From the NCBI GenBank assembly GCA_013695335.1, contig JACDAR010000293.1, positions 1 to 6,239 on the forward strand: DNA of 6,239 nucleotides. The letters run 5' to 3'. Under the pieces are notes generated by a model. That model had not been told where the DNA came from. It made no database searches and was given only the letters and a program-made list of their open reading frames with translations. This document shows, one piece after another, positions 1 to 5,076 of the stretch. Position numbers and translations under genes: made by a program. Every line of letters begins with the position of its first letter. Within the stretch, counting starts at the first letter, position 1. Source of the stretch: Rubrobacter sp. GTDB lineage: Bacteria; Actinomycetota; Rubrobacteria; Rubrobacterales; Rubrobacteraceae.

Positions 1-248
1 TCCCGCTCGTAGCCCGTGGCCCACGCGGCTGGGTCTACCTCCCGGATGAAACCCGCAGATGGCGAGGCGCGTTTTATCTCGGAGATCACAGTCAACCCAG
101 GTGCAGCGAGCGCAGCCGCGAAATCCCTCTTCTCGAAGCTGATCGCCTGCTCGTAGAGTTCGTCGAAGCCGATGTGTTTCTTCAGTTCCTCGGCGCGGCG
201 CATGGAAGCTGCGGCAAGGTCGTCGAGGACTGTCGGACGCACGCTCAC
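1..248 (-). CDS. trpC: Indole-3-glycerol phosphate synthase, N-terminal part (TrpC)
   Basis: Partial gene running off the left edge; the first 82 codons are visible. TrpC closes the indole ring in tryptophan synthesis by converting carboxyphenylaminodeoxyribulose phosphate into indole-3-glycerol phosphate in the cytosol. The translation contains the family hallmark VISEIKRASPS (residues 54-64), the first beta strand of the TIM barrel whose Glu and Lys contact the substrate. It is preceded by the usual N-terminal helical extension (RAEELKKHIGFDEL, about residues 18-31). I chose the GTG start at 248-246 because it overlaps the trpD stop as GTGA and has a GGGTGA Shine-Dalgarno-like stretch just upstream; a second GTG two codons later is possible. 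It is the third gene of a trpG-trpD-trpC operon and its translation is probably coupled to trpD. Identification is firm; the C-terminal catalytic residues lie outside the window. Confidence 0.93.
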   Translation of the reverse strand, partial: MSVRPTVLDDLAAASMRRAEELKKHIGFDELYEQAISFEKRDFAAALAAPGLTVISEIKRASPSAGFIREVDPAAWATGYER

Positions 249-1270
249 GCTTCACCCGAGAGTCGGCGGGTGGTCTTCACGAAGTCTTCGAGGGCCCGGC
301 TTGCCGCGCCGGTGGCTATGGATTCTTCGGCAAGCCTGACGCCGGATTCCAGGCTCTTCGAGCCGCCGGAGACGAAGATCGCGGCGCCCGCGTTTGCGAG
401 GATCACGTCGCGGGCCGCGCCACGCTCCTCGCCGGAGAGGACGCCGCGCAGGACGCGGGCGTTGAGGTGGGCGTCGCCGCCGAGGAGGCCGTCCGGGGTG
501 TGGCGGGAGAGGCCGAGGTCTTCGGGTGTGACCTCGTACTCCTTTATGCCACCGTCCCCGACTTCGGCGACGAGGGTCTCTGCTGTCACCGTGATCTCAT
601 CCATCCCATCCATCCCATGCACCACGAGCGCCTTCTCCGCGCCAAGTGAAGAGAGCGCCTCCGCGACGGGCAGCACGTAGTCCCTCCCGAACACCCCGAT
701 GACCTGCCGCCTCGCGCCAGCCGGGTTGGTGAGGGGGCCGAGCAGGTTGAATATGGTGCGGAAGGGAAGCTCCGTGCGCACCGGGGCGACGTATCGCATC
801 GCGGGGTGGTGGGTGCGGGCGAACATGAAGCCGATGCCGGTCTCGGAGATACATTGGGAAACTTCCTTCGGACCGAGTTCGATCCCTGCCCCCAGCGCTT
901 CGAGCACGTCGGCGGACCCAGCCCGGCTGGTTGCGGCCCGGTTGCCGTGTTTGGCGACGATGACCCCGGCCCCACGCGCAACGAACGCAGCAGCCGTGGA
1001 GATGTTGATAGTGCCTTTCGCGTCGCCGCCAGTCCCGCAGGTGTCAACGACCTCGGGCGGCGCCTCTACGTTTGCTGCGAAGCGGCGCATCGCGCGGGCG
1101 AACCCGACTATCTCTGAAACCGACTCGCCCCTGATCCGCATCCCGGTTAGCAGGGCTGAAGTGACGGCGGCCGGAACCATTCCCTCCATGATGGTTTCGA
1201 GGGCGCGTTCTGCTTCGCCTTCTGAGAGGATCTCGCCAGCGGCGACCTTCCTGAGGGAGTCCCGGATCAC
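245..1270 (-). CDS. trpD: Anthranilate phosphoribosyltransferase (TrpD)
   Basis: TrpD transfers the phosphoribosyl group of PRPP to anthranilate, the second step of tryptophan synthesis, and acts as a cytosolic enzyme. At 341 residues it has the normal family length. Visible motifs in order are an N-terminal helical domain (about 1-65), the PRPP-binding loop VDTCGTGGD (75-83), KHGNRA (107-112) followed by the serine-rich GSADVLEALG (118-127), the anthranilate/substrate region FMFARTHHPAMRYV (148-161), RTELPFRTIFNLLGPLTNP (165-183), and GMDGMDE (219-225), whose Asp-Glu pair binds magnesium in the family. No key residue is missing. The start is GTG at 1270-1268, overlapping the trpG TGA stop as GTGA, and its own stop overlaps the trpC start in the same way. 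Upstream ribosome binding is weak, which fits translational coupling to trpG. The GMDGMD motif is encoded by two identical 9-base units. Confidence 0.97.
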   Translation of the reverse strand: MIRDSLRKVAAGEILSEGEAERALETIMEGMVPAAVTSALLTGMRIRGESVSEIVGFARAMRRFAANVEAPPEVVDTCGTGGDAKGTINISTAAAFVARGAGVIVAKHGNRAATSRAGSADVLEALGAGIELGPKEVSQCISETGIGFMFARTHHPAMRYVAPVRTELPFRTIFNLLGPLTNPAGARRQVIGVFGRDYVLPVAEALSSLGAEKALVVHGMDGMDEITVTAETLVAEVGDGGIKEYEVTPEDLGLSRHTPDGLLGGDAHLNARVLRGVLSGEERGAARDVILANAGAAIFVSGGSKSLESGVRLAEESIATGAASRALEDFVKTTRRLSGEA

Positions 1271-1830
1271 GAGGCCAGGAAGTTCCTAAGCAGGTCGCGC
1301 CCACTCATCGTTAGTACGCTCTCGGGGTGGAACTGCACGCCCTCGACCGGAAGCTCGCGGTGCCGCACGCCCATGATGGTTCCGTCCTCCGTGCGGGACG
1401 TGACCACCAGGCAGTCGGGAAGCGAGTCCGGTTCGATGACGAGCGAGTGGTAGCGGGTGGCCTCGAATCCCTGGTCCAGGCCAGCATAGACGCCCTCGCC
1501 GTCGTGCAGTATCTTCGCGGTCTTGCCGTGTACGGGCTCGCCGCGCACCACCTCGGCCCCGAAAGCCTGGCCTATCGCCTGGTGTCCGAGGCAGACGCCG
1601 AGCACGGGGACGCGTTTTGAGGACTTGGAGATAAGGTCCATGGAGATGCCGGCCTCATTGGGTGTGCATGGGCCTGGCGAGACGACTATCCTGTCAGGGT
1701 GGAGCGCGAGCACATCCTCGACCGTGACCTCGTCATTGCGGCGGACCATGACCTCGGCCCCGAGCTCCCCGAGGTACTGCACGAGGTTGTACGTAAAGGA
1801 GTCGTAGTTGTCCAGCACGAGAACCCGCAT
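1267..1830 (-). CDS. trpG: Anthranilate/aminodeoxychorismate synthase glutamine amidotransferase subunit (TrpG/PabA)
   Basis: This 187-residue class I glutamine amidotransferase hydrolyses glutamine and passes ammonia to a chorismate-using partner, TrpE (anthranilate) and possibly PabB (aminodeoxychorismate). Visible are the N-terminal LDNYDSFTYNLVQYL (6-20), the oxyanion loop SPGPCTPNEAG (51-61), the nucleophile elbow GVCLGHQ (78-84, catalytic Cys80), HGKT (101-104), and the His-Glu of the triad in GVQFHPES (164-171, His168 and Glu170). The reading frame is open further upstream, but the family N-terminus begins exactly at the ATG at 1830-1828; anything longer would run into the divergent gene. 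There is no clear Shine-Dalgarno, and a TAGAAT box lies 10 bases upstream, so a near-leaderless message is possible. It is the first gene of the operon and no trpE is beside it. The SPGPC form of the oxyanion loop resembles amphibolic PabA proteins, so dual use in folate synthesis is a reasonable inference. Confidence 0.95.
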   Translation of the reverse strand: MRVLVLDNYDSFTYNLVQYLGELGAEVMVRRNDEVTVEDVLALHPDRIVVSPGPCTPNEAGISMDLISKSSKRVPVLGVCLGHQAIGQAFGAEVVRGEPVHGKTAKILHDGEGVYAGLDQGFEATRYHSLVIEPDSLPDCLVVTSRTEDGTIMGVRHRELPVEGVQFHPESVLTMSGRDLLRNFLAS

Positions 1831-1840
1831 AATCCGCAAG

Positions 1841-1846
1841 ATTCTA
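1841..1846 (-). promoter_or_regulatory. Possible -10 box for the trpGDC operon (TAGAAT)
   Basis: On the minus strand TAGAAT differs from TATAAT at one position and ends 10 bases before the trpG ATG. Transcription would then begin within a few bases of the start codon, giving a nearly leaderless mRNA, which fits the lack of a Shine-Dalgarno for trpG. No convincing -35 hexamer is seen at 16-18 bases upstream. The call is weak and rests on position plus one hexamer. Confidence 0.28.
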
Positions 1847-1867
1847 GCCGATAAACAGCCCCAGAAC

Positions 1868-1880
1868 AGGAGGAACCTCC
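1868..1880 (+). promoter_or_regulatory. Strong Shine-Dalgarno inside a short dyad, upstream of the cyclodeaminase-family gene
   Basis: AGGAGGA at 1868-1874 lies 7 bases before the ATG at 1882 and decides that start. The same bases form a perfect inverted repeat, GGAGG (1869-1873), AA, CCTCC (1876-1880). In RNA this could fold as a small hairpin that hides the ribosome binding site; in DNA it could be a small operator in the 51-base gap between the divergent trpG and this gene. The ribosome-binding role is well supported; the dyad's role is unproven. Confidence 0.7.
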
Positions 1881-1881
1881 C

Positions 1882-2832
1882 ATGACCTTGCTCCTCACGG
1901 AAAACGAAGTGGAAGAACTGCTCGACATGCCGTCTGCCCTCGAAGCCGTGGAGGCCGTGCTGCACCAGCACGCAGAGGGCCGGGCTACCAACCACGCCCG
2001 CCGCAGGGTATCCCTTCCAGGCAGCGGCCTGAACGTGATGTTCGCCGGCGCGCCGGAGTTCGGGGCGCTCGGCCTCAAGACGTACACAATCGCCAGAGGC
2101 GGCGCCCGTTTCTACACCATGCTCTTCGACTCCGAAGGCGGCGAGTTGCTCGCCATCATCCAGTCAGATCGACTCGGGCAACTCCGCACGGGCGCGGCGA
2201 CCGGCGTCGCCACGAAGTACCTTGCCCGCGAGGATGCGACTACCCTCGGGCTGTACGGAACGGGCTGGCAGGCCGAGAGCCAGCTAGAGGCCGTCGCGGC
2301 CGTCCGGGATCTGGACCGGATCATCGTCCACAGCCGCTCGGAGGACAGGCGCAAGGCGTTCGCCGAGAAGATGGGAGGGCGGCTCGGCATGGAGATAGAG
2401 ACGACCCACGCCCCGGACGAGGTGGCCGCCCAGGACATCGTGGTGACGGTTACCTCGTCGCGCGAGCCGGTGCTGTACGGAGAATGGTTGCGGCCAGGGA
2501 CGCACGTCAACGCGGCAGGATCGAACATGCTGTTCAAGAGCGAGATCGACCGCGATGTGGTCAAGCGGGCCAGCTTCGTCTGCGTGGATTCGCGCGAGGA
2601 GATCGGGCTGGAAGTAGGAGACCTGATGCCTTCCCTGGAAACAGGCGCCATTCTCCCCGAGGCCGTCTACGAGCTGGGCCAGGTCATCTCGGGACACATG
2701 AAGGGCCGCCACGGCCCCGAAGACATCACCCTCTTCGCCAGCCAGGGCCTCGCCCTCGAAGACATGGCCGTCGCCCGCATCGTCTACGACCGCGCCGTGG
2801 AGCGCGACGCCGGCAGGGACGTTGACTTCTGA
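1882..2832 (+). CDS. Ornithine cyclodeaminase / mu-crystallin family protein (NAD(P)-dependent)
   Basis: A 316-residue cytosolic protein of the ornithine cyclodeaminase/mu-crystallin family, whose members include ornithine cyclodeaminase, archaeal alanine dehydrogenase and ketimine (pyrroline-2-carboxylate) reductases. The substrate-side Lys66 (GLKTYT, 64-69) and Arg102 (LRTGAATG, 101-108) are present. The Rossmann nucleotide-binding loop is GLYGTGWQA (123-131), and the C-terminal family signature LFASQGLALEDMAVA is at 284-298. At the position of the catalytic Asp of true ornithine cyclodeaminase (GGD in the Pseudomonas enzyme) this protein has Asn215 in NAAGSNMLFKSEID (210-223). Ornithine deamination is therefore unlikely, and a reductase or dehydrogenase acting on an imino or amino acid is a better guess. 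The exact substrate cannot be read from the sequence. The ATG start has an ideal Shine-Dalgarno. The gene overlaps the DUF2199 gene by 11 bases, and a decayed copy of its own 3' end lies about 600 bases downstream. Confidence 0.92.
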   Translation: MTLLLTENEVEELLDMPSALEAVEAVLHQHAEGRATNHARRRVSLPGSGLNVMFAGAPEFGALGLKTYTIARGGARFYTMLFDSEGGELLAIIQSDRLGQLRTGAATGVATKYLAREDATTLGLYGTGWQAESQLEAVAAVRDLDRIIVHSRSEDRRKAFAEKMGGRLGMEIETTHAPDEVAAQDIVVTVTSSREPVLYGEWLRPGTHVNAAGSNMLFKSEIDRDVVKRASFVCVDSREEIGLEVGDLMPSLETGAILPEAVYELGQVISGHMKGRHGPEDITLFASQGLALEDMAVARIVYDRAVERDAGRDVDF

Positions 2833-3349
2833 GCCTGGCCTCGGCGGCTACTGGTGCGTGGCCTGCGGAGAGCATCACCCCGGCCTGCCGATGAGCTTCG
2901 CCGCCGACGCGCCCGCTCCGTACTACTGGCTGCCGGAGGAAGAGAGGGCGGCGCGGGTGGATCTCACCCCGGACGTCTGCGTCATAGACGGCGGGGAGTT
3001 CTACGTGCGCGGCGTGCTTGAGATCCCCATTCTCGGCACGGAAGAGCTTTTCGTTTGGGGCGTTTGGGCCTCGCTCAGCGAGCAGAGTTACCGTCGCACC
3101 TTGGAGTTGTGGGACGACGAAGGCCGGGAGAACGAGCCGCCCTACTTCGGCTGGCTCTGCACCGACCTCCCCGTCTATCTGGACACCCTCAGCCTGAAGA
3201 CGCTGGTCCACGAACGGCCCGTCGGCGCACGCCCGTTCGTTGAGCTGGAGCCGACGGATCACCCGCTCGCCGTCGAGCAGCGCGAGGGCATCACCCCGGA
3301 TCGGGCGCGCGAGATCTCGCACACCGTTATGCACCCAGACACCCCCTGA
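2822..3349 (+). CDS. DUF2199 family protein of unknown function
   Basis: A 175-residue soluble protein matching, from memory of the family, the DUF2199 pattern. It has an N-terminal YWCVACGEHHPGLPMSF (10-26) with a CxxC pair (Cys12, Cys15) and histidines that could bind zinc, then PYYWLPEEERAARV (33-46), DVCVIDGGEFYVRGVLEIPI (51-70), FVWGVWASLSE (77-87), PYFGWLCTDLP (107-117) and a C-terminal RPFVELEPTDHPLAVEQREG (137-156). No function is known and none is inferred. The chosen start is TTG at 2822, because the next candidates (GTG at 2858, ATG at 2891) would remove one or both conserved cysteines. The purine-rich AGGGA just before it is only two bases away, so initiation probably depends on ribosomes finishing the overlapping upstream gene. 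The pair is likely co-transcribed, but nothing in the sequence shows a shared function. Confidence 0.85.
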   Translation: MTSEPGLGGYWCVACGEHHPGLPMSFAADAPAPYYWLPEEERAARVDLTPDVCVIDGGEFYVRGVLEIPILGTEELFVWGVWASLSEQSYRRTLELWDDEGRENEPPYFGWLCTDLPVYLDTLSLKTLVHERPVGARPFVELEPTDHPLAVEQREGITPDRAREISHTVMHPDTP

Positions 3350-3430
3350 CATAAGGTGCCCCTCGACTGAACATTTCGAACGTTCCCCTGCGCCCGGTGC
3401 AATCACAGGCCGCTCGGCGCCACTGAGATT

Positions 3431-3508
3431 GACAAAGACGTGGCTGTCGCCCGAATCGTCTAGGACCGCGCCGTGGAGCAGGATGTGGGGAGGGACGTGG
3501 ATTTCTAG
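3431..3508 (+). pseudogene. Decayed 3' end of a second ornithine-cyclodeaminase-family gene
   Basis: Read in frame from 3431, this stretch gives DKDVAVARIV, a TAG stop, then DRAVEQDVGRDVDF and a final TAG. The last residues of the intact gene are EDMAVARIVYDRAVERDAGRDVDF. Over the last 25 codons (3434-3508 against 2758-2832) I count 60 of 75 identical bases, with no gaps. Ten of the 15 differences fall at third codon positions, so the copy diverged as a working protein gene before it decayed. The tyrosine codon TAC is now TAG at 3461-3463. Sequence just upstream (about 3401-3430) shows only hints of homology, consistent with deletions. No start or Rossmann region remains. It lies between the DUF2199 gene and the convergent lipoprotein gene and is almost certainly non-functional. 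Confidence 0.85.
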
Positions 3509-3511
3509 AAG

Positions 3512-3524
3512 GGAACCTGGTTCC
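3512..3524. repeat. 13-base perfect palindrome GGAACC-T-GGTTCC
   Basis: Two 6-base arms flank a single T, 4 bases after the end of the pseudogene remnant and 12 bases from the end of the convergent lipoprotein gene. As RNA it could form a five-pair hairpin with a three-base loop on either strand, but no T run follows it. It may be part of a weak bidirectional terminator or a protein site; the function is not shown. Confidence 0.4.
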
Positions 3525-3536
3525 GGCTGGATGAGA

Positions 3537-4298
3537 TCAGGTGCAGGCGACCACGGATCTCCCTGGTTTCCATCCTGGGGGGTCTTTGCAGAGCCAGGAT
3601 GCTGCCTCGCGGGCTGTCCTGTCCTCACTTGCCCTCATTTCCATGGACCAGACGAAGATCTGGCCGTTGCGGCAGTTTATAGCCCCCTTGCCGAAGGCTA
3701 TGCGCGCCGGGCCTCCCGTTCCCGGGGCGAGGTCTTGCGCGTTCCGGGTGAGGACGAACAGGAAGCCTACGTTGTTCTCCTCGTCGAGCAGGCCAGGCTG
3801 GGTGAGGCTAACCTTGAGGAGCAGCATCCGCTCCCCGCGCGCGTGGCGTTTCGCGAAGTACCGCAGAAGCGTCCCCTGATTCGAGGTTGTGAAGTTGTGC
3901 GAGACCCTGCCGTCGGTCGCGATCTCACTAGCCGAGTACCAGGACCACGGATAGTAGCCAGCCTGGGAGAAGTCGGGGGGGCTCGGCCCTTCCGAGACGA
4001 AGAAGATCCGGGATAGCATAGTCCTGTCGCCCCGGTTGAATGCGTCGACGAACCGGATCACGGCCTCGGCCACGGGCCGCGGCCGACATCCCTCTGGCAG
4101 CGATGCGTTGTCGCTGGTGACGATCACCGGCGTTTCCACGGCCACGGGCTGCGCGGCTACTGACGCGGCGGTGTGGCTGGCCCGTGGGCCGTTATATGAG
4201 GGCGGGGGGCTGGTTTCGTCCCCGCAACCCGCAAGAAAGAGCAAAGGGAGGGCAATCCAGAGAATCGTACCTGAGATCCTGCCATAAAGACCCGACAT
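3537..4298 (-). CDS. Putative lipoprotein of unknown function
   Basis: A 253-residue protein with a lipoprotein signal peptide: a short N-terminus with one Arg (7), a hydrophobic stretch ILWIALPLLFLAG (12-24), and a lipobox LAGC ending in Cys25, the expected lipid attachment site. A Pro/Ser/Ala-rich linker follows (about 28-65). The folded part begins near residue 71. Its segment PVAEAVIRFVDAFNRGDRTMLSRIF (75-99) resembles the first helix of NTF2/SnoaL-like domains, but this is only a resemblance. The C-terminal half has alternating beta-like stretches (RMLLLKVSLTQPG 157-169, NNVGFLFVLTRN 175-186, AFGKGAINCRNGQIFVWSM 201-219). Four cysteines remain after the lipobox (71, 209, 237, 252) and could form disulfides outside the membrane. 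The ATG has only a weak AGGAA ribosome site immediately before it. It lies 82 bases downstream of the regulator gene, in the same direction. I do not recognise a function. Confidence 0.8.
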   Translation of the reverse strand: MSGLYGRISGTILWIALPLLFLAGCGDETSPPPSYNGPRASHTAASVAAQPVAVETPVIVTSDNASLPEGCRPRPVAEAVIRFVDAFNRGDRTMLSRIFFVSEGPSPPDFSQAGYYPWSWYSASEIATDGRVSHNFTTSNQGTLLRYFAKRHARGERMLLLKVSLTQPGLLDEENNVGFLFVLTRNAQDLAPGTGGPARIAFGKGAINCRNGQIFVWSMEMRASEDRTAREAASWLCKDPPGWKPGRSVVACT

Positions 4299-4325
4299 TT
4301 CCTACCGTCCCGCGAAGCTGCCTTT

Positions 4326-4331
4326 ATTCTA
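4326..4331 (-). promoter_or_regulatory. Possible -10 box for the lipoprotein gene (TAGAAT)
   Basis: On the minus strand TAGAAT lies 27 bases before the lipoprotein ATG, inside the 82-base gap after the regulator gene. It is the same hexamer seen before trpG. No good -35 is recognisable 16-18 bases upstream. If real, the lipoprotein gene can be transcribed separately from the regulator gene. Weak call. Confidence 0.22.
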
Positions 4332-4380
4332 CGCCCGCGCGGTGTTTCACGCACCAGTCGAAAGACGTATGCGTAGGAAA

Positions 4381-5046
4381 TCAAAGGGAGATCAAACCGT
4401 ACCGCGCCCCGCGGCTGACGGCCTCGGCGCGATTGCCCACCCCGAGCTTGGCGAAGAGGGATGAGATGTGAAACTTGACCGTGTGCTCGCTGATGTGCAG
4501 TTCGGTGGCGATCATACGGTTCGATAATCCCCTTCCGATGAGCCCGAGCACCTCGCTTTCCCTGGATGTCAGGGGCTCTGGAGGTTCCCCGAAATCTTGC
4601 AGGTTCCCGAACAGCCGCCCCGCCAGGGCGTCGGGGAGAACGACGAGGCCCCGCGCGACCGCGACCACCGCAGCCTCGAGCTCCTCCTGCGGCGCGTCAG
4701 GCGGCAGGATGCCCCAGCCCCTCGGCGAGTGCGCCCGCAGCTTCGACACCGCTCCTTCATCTTCAGCGAGCAGGAGCACGGACTGGTGATCGTCGCCGGG
4801 GAACGATGGCGCGGCTTCGTCGAGCAGGTCTTCCCCGAGCACGAGCAGAACGTCGGCGTCCGCGAGCGCGGGGTCGGAGGTGGAGAGCGAGGCGGCCCCG
4901 CCCACCGCCTCCACCCCTGTCCCCTCCGCGGAGTCGAGCATCGAACGCAGCCCGGCCCGCGCCATTGGCGTCGGGGCCACCACGAACACCCGCGTCACGG
5001 GCGTTGTGGGTACGCCCCGCCCCTGAACTTCGGGATCTCCATCCAT
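4381..5046 (-). CDS. LuxR/NarL-type DNA-binding regulator with a degenerate receiver domain
   Basis: A 221-residue cytosolic transcription regulator laid out like a NarL/FixJ response regulator: receiver-like domain about 18-130, linker 131-157, and a C-terminal LuxR/GerE helix-turn-helix about 158-220 (LTSRESEVLGLIGRGLSNRM at 159-178, TELHISEHTVKFHISSLFAK at 181-200, LGVGNRAEAV at 201-210). The DNA-binding part is fully conserved. The receiver is not. The acidic pair of the usual VDDHP motif is replaced in VVAPTP (22-27). The phosphoacceptor position is hydrophobic in DVLLVLGED (65-73). The conserved Lys near the end of the domain is missing (WGILPPDAP, 111-119). It is therefore unlikely to be switched by phosphorylation, and no histidine kinase is next to it. 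The ATG at 5046 has no clear Shine-Dalgarno. It lies 30 bases after the HtrA-like gene, probably in one transcript. Confidence 0.9.
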   Translation of the reverse strand: MDGDPEVQGRGVPTTPVTRVFVVAPTPMARAGLRSMLDSAEGTGVEAVGGAASLSTSDPALADADVLLVLGEDLLDEAAPSFPGDDHQSVLLLAEDEGAVSKLRAHSPRGWGILPPDAPQEELEAAVVAVARGLVVLPDALAGRLFGNLQDFGEPPEPLTSRESEVLGLIGRGLSNRMIATELHISEHTVKFHISSLFAKLGVGNRAEAVSRGARYGLISL

Positions 5047-5076
5047 ACGAGGGATACTACCGCCGCGCAGGACTGG

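Larger units (their letters stand above)
3350..3536. other. Intergenic region between convergent genes
   Basis: This 187-base gap separates the end of the DUF2199 gene from the end of the convergent lipoprotein gene. It holds the pseudogene remnant and a 13-base palindrome at 3512-3524. No classic terminator (GC hairpin followed by a T run) is visible on either strand. Open frames crossing it are composition-driven and resemble no protein I know. Confidence 0.7.

Noticed and set aside
600..618. Tandem repeat of ATCC/CATCCC units
   Set aside because: It is two copies of a 9-base unit encoding the GMDGMD part of the conserved TrpD metal-binding motif, explained by protein constraint.
699..1289. 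Long plus-strand open frame opposite trpD
   Set aside because: It lies entirely antisense to a fully conserved TrpD and its protein has low-complexity Arg/Ser/Pro composition typical of high-GC shadow frames.
1831..1995. Upstream extension of the trpG reading frame
   Set aside because: The frame stays open to 1995, but the family N-terminus begins exactly at the ATG at 1830, and the extension would be antisense to the start of the cyclodeaminase-family gene.
3378..3385. 8-base palindrome GAACGTTC
   Set aside because: Short, unextended by neighbouring bases, and expected by chance in a sequence of this length.
2726..3628. 300-codon minus-strand open frame across the DUF2199 gene and the gap
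   Set aside because: It is antisense to DUF2199 and the cyclodeaminase-family 3' end, has no recognisable motif and ends in an Arg-rich composition-driven tail.
3240..4016. 258-codon plus-strand open frame through the intergenic gap
   Set aside because: It crosses the gene relic in the wrong frame and then runs antisense to the lipoprotein; its composition is that of a shadow frame.
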